Source: Betaproteobacteria bacterium (GTDB taxonomy: Bacteria > Pseudomonadota > Gammaproteobacteria > Burkholderiales > SG8-39). From it: a stretch of 6,049 nt of DNA. The position numbers and the translations under genes were made by a program. The notes under the pieces were generated by a model. That model was not told the DNA's origin and made no database searches. It saw nothing but the letters and a program-made list of their open reading frames with translations. This document shows positions 1-6,049 of the stretch, piece after piece; the first letter of the stretch is position 1; each line of letters begins with the position of its first letter. Location: the NCBI GenBank assembly GCA_005882235.1, contig VBCT01000100.1:1-6049 (forward strand), written 5' to 3'.

Positions 1-1918
<1,918 letters not shown>

Positions 1919-2035
1919 GGGAAATTCGCGACTTGAAGTTCTTGTGTTACTTGGCCGCATGATAGCCGAATTTCGTCGCGCCGCGGCGCCTTCGCTTCCC
2001 GCCGGCACGCTGCGGCATAATGTGCGGCAGCCCTT
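1919..2035. promoter_or_regulatory. Divergent intergenic region between maeB and the aminotransferase gene
   Basis: This 117-bp spacer must hold the promoters of both flanking genes. Seen directly: a perfect 12-bp palindrome, GCGCCGCGGCGC, at 1978-1989, and an inverted pair GAAATTCG (1921-1928) / CGAATTTC (1967-1974). Possible -10 boxes are CATAAT at 2016-2021 (plus) for the aminotransferase and TATCAT at 1964-1959 (minus) for maeB. Neither has a convincing -35 partner. The plus-strand box would leave a leader of only about 8 nt before ATG 2036. The palindrome sits midway and could be a shared operator, but in such GC-rich DNA it could also be chance. Confidence 0.3.
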
Positions 2036-3232
2036 ATGAAGCGTGACGCAAATCTGATCCTCGCGGCCCGCATGGCCGACATCGAGGCCTTCCATGTGAT
2101 GGACGTGCAGAACCGCGCGTATGAACTGGAAGCCGCGGGACGCCGCATCGTCCACATGGAAATCGGCCAGCCGGACTTCGCCGCACCGCCTCTGGTTGCG
2201 GAGGCGGCGATCGAGGCGATCCGCCAGCGCCGCCTGGGTTACACGGCTTCGATCGGCATTCCGGAGCTGCGCCAGGCCATTTCCGATTTCTATCGTGAAC
2301 GGCTCGGCGTGACGGTGCCCTCTTCGCGGATCGTGGTCACCGCCGGGGCGTCGGGCGCTTTTTTGCTCACCCTAGCCGCGCTCGTCGACCCGGGCGACGA
2401 GGTGCTGATGCCCGATCCCTGCTATCCCTGCAACCGGCATTTCGTGCGCTTGTTCGAAGGCCGCCCGCGCGCGATTCCAGTCGACGAAACCCAGCACTAC
2501 CAGCTTGCGGACGCAGATATTCGCTCGCACTGGACCCGCGCGACGCGCGGCGTGCTGCTCGCTTCACCCTCCAATCCGACCGGGACCATGATCCCGCGCG
2601 AGGAGCTGCGTGCGATCATCGCCTCGGTACGACGAGCCGGCGGGTTCATCGTGATGGACGAGATCTATCAGGGACTGGTCTACGATGATGAGGCGTCAAC
2701 GGCGCTCGAGCTGGCCGATGACGTGTTCGTCGTCAACAGCTTTTCCAAGTACTTCAACATGACCGGCTGGAGGCTGGGGTGGATCGTGGCTCCCGAGACC
2801 TACGTGCGGGAGATCGAAAAGCTCGCCCAGAACGCGTTCATCTGTCCTTCCGCCCCCGCGCAGTACGCGGCGCTCGCGGCGTTTCAGCCGGAAACGCTCG
2901 CGGTTCTTGAGGAGCGCAGGCAGGAGTTCCGGCGCCGCCGCGATTACATGGTTCCCGCGCTGCGCGCGCTGGGATTTCGCATTCCCGTGATGCCCCAGGG
3001 AGCTTTCTACATCTACGCCGGCTGCGAGAGCCTCTCTGTGGACAGCACCCGATTTGCATTGCGGGTGCTGGAAGAAGCGGGCGTTGCAATTACGCCGGGG
3101 CTCGACTTCGGCTCGAACCACCCGGAGCGTCACGTGCGCTTTGCCTACACGCGCTCGCTCGAGGATCTCGAGGAAGGCGTGGAGAGGATCGCGCGAATGC
3201 TGGGGAGCCGCGACGCGCGGCGATCATATTGA
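2036..3232 (+). CDS. PLP-dependent aminotransferase, class I/II (AspC-like fold type I)
   Basis: A cytosolic pyridoxal-phosphate enzyme that moves an amino group between an amino acid and a 2-oxo acid. The donor cannot be named from sequence. The 398-residue length is normal for the family. Visible landmarks in order: MEIGQPDF at 41-48, which lies over the active site in relatives; the phosphate-loop region TAGASGA at 102-108; SPSNPTG at 177-183 with the PLP-contacting N180; MDEIY at 207-211 with D208 facing the pyridine nitrogen; the Schiff-base lysine K238 in NSFSKYFNMTGWRLGW, with R246 near the phosphate; and R368 in HVRFAY, the expected carboxylate-binding arginine. All catalytic positions are present, so it should be active. 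ATG 2036 is preferred because LAARMADIEAFHVM looks like the conserved family N-terminus. M13 (ATG 2072) is an alternative, and neither has a strong Shine-Dalgarno. Its 3' end overlaps the converging transglycosylase gene. The divergent malic enzyme supplies pyruvate, a possible acceptor, but that link is only suggestive. Confidence 0.93.
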   Translation: MKRDANLILAARMADIEAFHVMDVQNRAYELEAAGRRIVHMEIGQPDFAAPPLVAEAAIEAIRQRRLGYTASIGIPELRQAISDFYRERLGVTVPSSRIVVTAGASGAFLLTLAALVDPGDEVLMPDPCYPCNRHFVRLFEGRPRAIPVDETQHYQLADADIRSHWTRATRGVLLASPSNPTGTMIPREELRAIIASVRRAGGFIVMDEIYQGLVYDDEASTALELADDVFVVNSFSKYFNMTGWRLGWIVAPETYVREIEKLAQNAFICPSAPAQYAALAAFQPETLAVLEERRQEFRRRRDYMVPALRALGFRIPVMPQGAFYIYAGCESLSVDSTRFALRVLEEAGVAITPGLDFGSNHPERHVRFAYTRSLEDLEEGVERIARMLGSRDARRSY

Positions 3233-3916
3233 GCTGCGCACCCCAGGGCGACCGAATTGGCGTACCGCCTGCTGCAGGCGCTCTTTTTCCGCGAAGACTT
3301 TCTGGGCGTATTGGCTCGAAGGATCCGCCAACGCACCGTTATAGAACTGCAGACCCGCCTCCAGACTGCCGGTGCGGCGAACGTATTCCTTGAGAATGCG
3401 CGCTCCCAAGGCGATGTTGATCATCGGATCGAGCACCGCTTCTTCTCCACCGTGCTCGAGGAGTTTGTCGAGGTGGTGTCTGGGAATCACCTGCATCAGA
3501 CCCTTGGCGCCCATGAGGCTCTCGGCTACCGGATTGAAGCGGGACTCGACCGCCATTACCGCGAGAATCAGTAGCGGATCCAGACCCACTTGCCGACCGG
3601 CGTCGTAGGCGGCGCCCACAAACTGCTCGGTGACATCCGGCGCGATCCGGTATTTACGGGATACGTAATTGGCGAGCGCCCGGTATTTCTGGGTGTCCGC
3701 ATCGTCCGCCCCGTCGAGCAGTGAGACCGCTCCGTCGTAGCGGATCGAGCCGACCGCAGCAGAGTGGGCGGCGCTCTCGTCGAAGAACAACGCCTTCCCG
3801 CGCACCAGAACGAGCACCACAGCCGCGAGCCCTATGAAGGCCAGACCGTGATGCAGTACCGTCGCCACTTTTGCAAACCGAACCAGCAAGCCTTGCTTTG
3901 TCCAGGTGGTGTTCAT
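3224..3916 (-). CDS. Membrane-anchored lytic transglycosylase, SLT domain
   Basis: Predicted to cleave peptidoglycan glycan strands between MurNAc and GlcNAc, leaving 1,6-anhydroMurNAc, from the periplasmic face of the inner membrane. Numbered from ATG 3916 (230 aa): a short basic N-terminus, then one hydrophobic segment at about 23-38 (HGLAFIGLAAVVLVLV) followed by RGK, which reads as a signal anchor. The SLT domain begins near residue 90. The catalytic Glu is E124 in AVESRFNP, followed by GAKGLMQVIP (136-145), LDPMINIALGARILKEY and QFYNGA (190-195). This is the standard motif order of family 1 SLT domains, here with only a small N-terminal region. An ATG at 3931 in the same frame would add five residues, but it overlaps the GGAGG ribosome binding site of ATG 3916, so 3916 is preferred. 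The TGA stop lies inside the end of the converging aminotransferase gene. Which named enzyme it corresponds to is not clear. Confidence 0.92.
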   Translation of the reverse strand: MNTTWTKQGLLVRFAKVATVLHHGLAFIGLAAVVLVLVRGKALFFDESAAHSAAVGSIRYDGAVSLLDGADDADTQKYRALANYVSRKYRIAPDVTEQFVGAAYDAGRQVGLDPLLILAVMAVESRFNPVAESLMGAKGLMQVIPRHHLDKLLEHGGEEAVLDPMINIALGARILKEYVRRTGSLEAGLQFYNGALADPSSQYAQKVFAEKERLQQAVRQFGRPGVRSSI

Positions 3917-3924
3917 CGCACCTA

Positions 3925-3929
3925 CCTCC
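3925..3929 (-). promoter_or_regulatory. Ribosome binding site that decides the transglycosylase start
   Basis: GGAGG on the minus strand sits 8 nt before ATG 3916. The upstream in-frame ATG at 3931-3929 shares its last G with this site, so a ribosome pairing here would start at 3916. The region before ATG 3931 has only a poor purine stretch. Confidence 0.7.
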
Positions 3930-3934
3930 ATTCT

Positions 3935-3957
3935 TTTATCTCTTAAAGGCAGATAAA
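3935..3957. repeat. Inverted repeat upstream of the transglycosylase gene
   Basis: TTTATCT at 3935-3941 and AGATAAA at 3951-3957 are perfect 7-bp arms around a 9-nt spacer. On the minus strand the proximal arm ends 5 nt before the GGAGG site. It could be an operator, or a weak RNA hairpin in the 5' leader that affects translation. The AT-rich arms stand out from the GC-rich surroundings. No regulator can be named. Confidence 0.4.
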
Positions 3958-4010
3958 GGTCTCGGTAACCAACCCCCCTGAAACCTTAAACGCCCGCCGC
4001 TGCGCAGTTA

Positions 4011-4031
4011 AGTTGCTGCGTCGCAGCAACT
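4011..4031. repeat. Strong 10-bp inverted repeat between the transglycosylase and H1-like genes
   Basis: AGTTGCTGCG (4011-4020) and CGCAGCAACT (4022-4031) are perfect complements around one central base. As RNA this would fold as 9 bp with a 3-nt loop. A second, overlapping pairing exists between GCAGTT (4004-4009) and AACTGC (4028-4033), and an 8-bp palindrome CTGCGCAG lies at 4000-4007. Neither strand has a U-run directly after the stem, so a simple terminator is unlikely. A dyad operator or a structured leader for the downstream minus-strand transglycosylase gene is more plausible. Confidence 0.5.
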
Positions 4032-4084
4032 GCATTCTAAAGAAATAGTTAACCTCAGTCAAACCACCCCAGCCTCAAATCGCC

Positions 4085-4124
4085 GCGGTTCAGTCCGGGG
4101 CACTAGGGCCCCCGGACCGACCGC
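4085..4124 (-). terminator. Terminator-like hairpin after the H1-like gene
   Basis: Arms GTCCGGGG (4093-4100) and CCCCGGAC (4110-4117) pair perfectly over a 9-nt loop. A small internal loop is followed by a further 5 bp (GCGGT 4085-4089 with ACCGC 4120-4124). The hairpin starts 18 nt after the TAA of the H1-like gene, the usual place for a terminator. The tail on the minus strand is only GGCGATTTG, so the U tract is weak; it may work inefficiently or mainly protect the mRNA 3' end. Confidence 0.5.
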
Positions 4125-4142
4125 AGTTCACTCCCAACCCAC

Positions 4143-4439
4143 TTACGGCCTGGAACCCGTAGGAAAGGGCCATGCAGCTGCGGGGTTCAGGGCGGTTTTC
4201 GCCCCTCCTAGCGTCGCCGCTGCCGAAGGGGCTGCGGCCGCCGATCCCGCCATCGTTGCTGCCGGCGTTGCGGCCTTCCTGGCCGCCCTTCCTCTGGGTC
4301 TCGCCTTCTTTCGGGCGGACTTCTTCTTGGCCGCTTTTTTTGCGGGCTTCCTCAACGACTTCCTTTTGCCTTTCTTTCGTGCTGCTTTCCTCTTTTTCTT
4401 TTTCTTTGCCGCTTTCTTGCCTCTTCTCTTCTTTGCCAT
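4143..4439 (-). CDS. Histone H1-like lysine/arginine-rich nucleoid protein
   Basis: A 98-residue, very basic protein expected to bind and compact DNA without sequence specificity, like the H1-like proteins of several bacteria. Residues 1-55 contain 34 Lys/Arg in short runs spaced by Ala and Gly (KKAAKKKKKRKAARKK and similar). Residues 56-79 are Ala/Pro/Ser/Gly-rich and flexible. The tail LNPAAAWPFPTGSRP holds the only aromatic residues (W and F) and looks like a separate short motif. There is no folded domain, signal peptide or membrane segment. The start ATG 4439 has a strong GGAGG site with 6-nt spacing. The gene lies 132 bp after nrdB in the same direction, with hairpins between. The coding strand is purine-rich, and it contains an A7 run (see findings). 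The composition makes homology searches unreliable, but the strong ribosome binding site and the clean basic-then-tail layout support a real gene. Confidence 0.82.
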   Translation of the reverse strand: MAKKRRGKKAAKKKKKRKAARKKGKRKSLRKPAKKAAKKKSARKKARPRGRAARKAATPAATMAGSAAAAPSAAATLGGAKTALNPAAAWPFPTGSRP

Positions 4440-4445
4440 GACTGG

Positions 4446-4450
4446 CCTCC
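4446..4450 (-). promoter_or_regulatory. Ribosome binding site of the H1-like gene
   Basis: GGAGG on the minus strand, 6 nt before ATG 4439. It fixes the start and frame, which matters because a second long frame overlaps this gene. The ATG of that other frame at 4452-4450 overlaps this same site and so is poorly served. Confidence 0.75.
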
Positions 4451-4474
4451 ATCAAGAGTTGTGGAACAAACGAA

Positions 4475-4494
4475 CCCGCCCGTTGGGGCGCGGG
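4475..4494 (-). terminator. Hairpin with U-rich tail between nrdB and the H1-like gene
   Basis: On the minus strand the arms CCCGC/GCGGG plus CC/GG pair around a short loop, with one bulged base, and TTCGTTTGTT follows. This resembles a weak Rho-independent terminator for nrdAB. It ends about 35 nt before ATG 4439, leaving no room for a separate promoter downstream. The H1-like gene is therefore either read through from nrdAB, or transcribed from a promoter upstream with this hairpin in its leader. Confidence 0.35.
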
Positions 4495-4503
4495 CTATTC
4501 AAG

Positions 4504-4523
4504 CTCCGGGGCAAACCCCGGAG
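4504..4523. repeat. Perfect 8-bp stem-loop after nrdB
   Basis: CTCCGGGG (4504-4511) and CCCCGGAG (4516-4523) are perfect arms around a 4-nt loop, 48 nt after the nrdB stop. No U-run follows on the minus strand. It may stabilise the nrdAB mRNA 3' end or act together with the hairpin at 4475-4494 to separate nrdB from the H1-like gene. Confidence 0.5.
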
Positions 4524-4571
4524 AATTGAATTCCTTTCCTGCACCGTTGATTCGATCGAAGCTGCAGCGAC

Positions 4572-5714
4572 CTAGTCCCAACTGAGCGCACCTCCGGTTT
4601 GATACTCGATAACCCGCGTTTCGAAAAAATTCCGCTCCTTCTTGAGATCGGTCATCTCGCTCATCCAAGGAAACGGGTTGCTCGCACCGGAAAACATCGC
4701 GTCCACTCCGATCTGCTGGCAACGGCGATTGGCGATGTAGCGCAGGTACTCCTTGAACATCGGAGCGTTGAGCCCCAAGACACCGCGCGGCATGGTGTCT
4801 TCGGCATAGCGATACTCGAGCTCGACCGCCTTCTTGATGAGGCCCTGGATCTCTTCGCGGAATTCGGGGGTCCACAAGTGCGGGTTCTCCATCTTGATCT
4901 GGTTGATAAGGTCGATGCCGAAGTTGCAGTGCATCGACTCGTCGCGCAGGATGTACTGGTACTGCTCGGCGGAGCCGGTCATCTTGTTCTGCCGGCCCAG
5001 CGCCAGAATCTGGGTGAAACCGACATAGAAGAACATGCCCTCCATCACGCAGGCGAACACGATGAGGCTGCGCAGCAGCTTTTGATCGGCCTCCGGCGTG
5101 CCGGTCCGGAAGGTCGGGTCGGTGAGGATGTCGATGAAAGGGATGAGGAACTCGTCCTTGTCACGGATGCTCGGGATCTCGTGGTAGGCGTTGAATACCT
5201 CGCCCTCGTCCAGACGCAAGCTCTCGACGATGTACTGGTAAGCGTGAGTGTGGATGGCTTCCTCGAACGCCTGCCGCAGCAGGTATTGCCGGCATTCGGG
5301 CGCGGTGATGTGACGATAGGTGCCGAGAACGATGTTGTTCGCCGCGAGTGAATCTGCCGTGACGAAGAAGCCCAGGTTGCGCTTGACCAAGCGCCGCTCG
5401 TCCTCCGTCAGCCCGTTCGCGTCTTTCCACAGGGCAATGTCGCGGCTCATGTTGATTTCCTGCGGCATCCAGTGATTTGCGCAGGCGGCGAGGTATTTTT
5501 CCCATGCCCATTTGTACTTGAACGGTACGAGCTGATTGACGTCGGCCCGCGCGTTGATGATGCGCTTGTCCTCGACGCGCACGCGCCGGTGGCTGTTGCC
5601 GGAGGAATAGCGCTCCCCCGAAGGGCCGGCGGCCGACGACGGCGCCAGCCCGCTCACCGACTGCAGGTTGAGACCGGGAATCGCCTCGGCCCCGATGTCA
5701 TCAAAAGAAAGCAT
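4572..5714 (-). CDS. nrdB: Ribonucleoside-diphosphate reductase, beta (radical-generating) subunit, class I
   Basis: Small subunit of aerobic ribonucleotide reductase; its dimetal site makes and holds the radical used by NrdA to reduce ribonucleoside diphosphates in the cytosol. 380 residues, normal length. All six metal ligands are visible by alignment with E. coli NrdB: D121 (TADSL), E152 and H155 (EEAIHTHAY), E225 (VMEGMFFYVGF), E259 and H262 (RDESMH). Y159 matches the radical tyrosine Y122 of E. coli, which argues for a tyrosyl-radical enzyme rather than a Tyr-to-Phe class Ic type. W82 (HWMPQEI) and D258 match the radical-transfer residues W48 and D237, and Y371 near the C-terminus may match Y356. 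The first 45 residues or so are Ser/Gly/Pro-rich and probably flexible. ATG 5714 has AGGGAG with 7-nt spacing. It lies 33 bp after nrdA, so the two are an operon. The stop is TAG. Confidence 0.97.
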   Translation of the reverse strand: MLSFDDIGAEAIPGLNLQSVSGLAPSSAAGPSGERYSSGNSHRRVRVEDKRIINARADVNQLVPFKYKWAWEKYLAACANHWMPQEINMSRDIALWKDANGLTEDERRLVKRNLGFFVTADSLAANNIVLGTYRHITAPECRQYLLRQAFEEAIHTHAYQYIVESLRLDEGEVFNAYHEIPSIRDKDEFLIPFIDILTDPTFRTGTPEADQKLLRSLIVFACVMEGMFFYVGFTQILALGRQNKMTGSAEQYQYILRDESMHCNFGIDLINQIKMENPHLWTPEFREEIQGLIKKAVELEYRYAEDTMPRGVLGLNAPMFKEYLRYIANRRCQQIGVDAMFSGASNPFPWMSEMTDLKKERNFFETRVIEYQTGGALSWD

Positions 5715-5721
5715 TTTCTCT

Positions 5722-5727
5722 CTCCCT
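5722..5727 (-). promoter_or_regulatory. Ribosome binding site of nrdB
   Basis: AGGGAG on the minus strand, within a purine-rich stretch, 7 nt before ATG 5714. It sits in the 33-bp nrdA-nrdB gap, so nrdB is translated from its own site rather than only by coupling. Confidence 0.65.
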
Positions 5728-5747
5728 GTTCTCGTGCTTGCTCGCGC

Positions 5748-6049
5748 TCACTGGCAGGATTCGCATTCCGGATCGTCGATCTTGCAGTACTGGATTTCCG
5801 GCTCACCCGATGGTCGCGGCGCGGCGGTCGCGCCCGCGGTGGGCATTCCTTCTCCCGCGGAAACGGCGTTCAGCTGGCCCGTTCTCACGGTCGATTTCTC
5901 GGCGTGCGTCGCGCCCATCGCGCGCAGGTAGTAAGTGGTTTTCAAGCCCCGCTGCCAGGCAAGCTTGTAGCTTTCGTCCAGTTTCTTGCCGGAGGCCTGG
6001 CCGATGTAGATGTTGAGCGACTGGGACTGGTCGATCCACTTCTGCCGTC
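5748..6049 (-). CDS. nrdA: Ribonucleoside-diphosphate reductase, alpha (catalytic) subunit, C-terminal fragment
   Basis: Only the last 99 residues are in the window; the rest lies beyond the right edge. The large subunit binds substrate and allosteric nucleotides and reduces ribonucleotides with cysteine chemistry. The fragment begins RQKWIDQSQSLNIYI, typical of the NrdA catalytic barrel. GLKTTYYLR follows, where the tyrosine pair matches the stacked radical-relay tyrosines Y730/Y731 of E. coli. A Gly/Ala/Pro-rich flexible linker then leads to the tail CKIDDPECESCQ. The cysteine pair CESC, second and fifth from the end, is the expected swinging thiol pair that re-reduces the active site and is itself reduced by thioredoxin or glutaredoxin. 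The spacing is CxxC rather than the CxxxxC of E. coli. The TGA stop is 33 bp before nrdB. The promoter and any NrdR boxes are outside the window. Confidence 0.96.
   Translation of the reverse strand, partial: RQKWIDQSQSLNIYIGQASGKKLDESYKLAWQRGLKTTYYLRAMGATHAEKSTVRTGQLNAVSAGEGMPTAGATAAPRPSGEPEIQYCKIDDPECESCQ

Noticed and set aside
1919..1960. Extending maeB to the in-frame ATG at 1960
   Set aside because: The extra 14 residues are Ser/Thr/Arg-rich and absent from the known MaeB N-terminus, which begins at the MDEILRRSAL equivalent. The upstream ATG also has no Shine-Dalgarno and overlaps a possible -10 box.
2696..3133. A minus-strand open frame antisense to the aminotransferase gene
   Set aside because: The aminotransferase on the plus strand has all its PLP-binding residues. 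The antisense frame has no motif and no start signal.
4090..4455. A 121-codon independent frame overlapping the H1-like gene
   Set aside because: Its start codons overlap or precede the GGAGG site that is correctly spaced for ATG 4439, and the translation is low-complexity Glu/Lys/Gly. It is kept only as the possible -1 frameshift extension noted in the findings.
4172..4575. Plus-strand open frames antisense to the H1-like gene with Phe/Leu-rich, membrane-like translations
   Set aside because: Hydrophobic Phe/Leu runs are what the reverse complement of lysine codons gives. No ribosome binding site or conserved motif supports a membrane protein.
4599..5351. A 250-codon open frame antisense to nrdB
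   Set aside because: nrdB on the other strand has every catalytic residue intact. This frame is a shadow rich in Leu/Val/Asp/Glu with no family motif.

Overview
The window is GC-rich, densely coding bacterial chromosome. Proteobacterial-type proteins (a MaeB-type malic enzyme close to the Enterobacterial protein, a class I NrdA/NrdB pair with a CxxC tail, and a lysine/arginine-rich H1-like protein) make a betaproteobacterium, or a close relative, the best guess. That placement is inference from protein style and gene content; there is no rRNA in the window to settle it. I see no tRNA, CRISPR array, insertion sequence, phage gene or attachment site.

Layout. Positions 1-1918 (minus) hold most of a MaeB-type malic enzyme with its phosphotransacetylase-like tail, cut by the left window edge. 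A 117-bp divergent spacer (1919-2035) separates it from a PLP-dependent class I/II aminotransferase (2036-3232, plus). That gene converges on, and overlaps by 9 bp, a small membrane-anchored lytic transglycosylase (3224-3916, minus). A 226-bp spacer (3917-4142) carries the transglycosylase ribosome binding site, two inverted repeats and a terminator-like hairpin. Next is a 98-residue H1-like basic protein (4143-4439, minus). A 132-bp spacer with two hairpins leads to nrdB (4572-5714, minus), and nrdA (5748 to the right edge, minus) lies 33 bp upstream of nrdB.

How the genes work together. nrdA and nrdB encode the two subunits of aerobic ribonucleotide reductase and clearly form an operon. The H1-like gene follows in the same direction and may be read partly from nrdAB, which would tie a nucleoid protein to dNTP supply. 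The lytic transglycosylase remodels peptidoglycan and probably has its own transcript. The malic enzyme makes pyruvate and NADPH from malate. The aminotransferase has no assignable substrate. This is mainly housekeeping DNA. I found no convincing new multi-gene system. The least explained parts are the H1-like gene (a -1 slippery heptamer with a long open -1 frame, and a distinctive C-terminal tail) and the inverted repeats around it.
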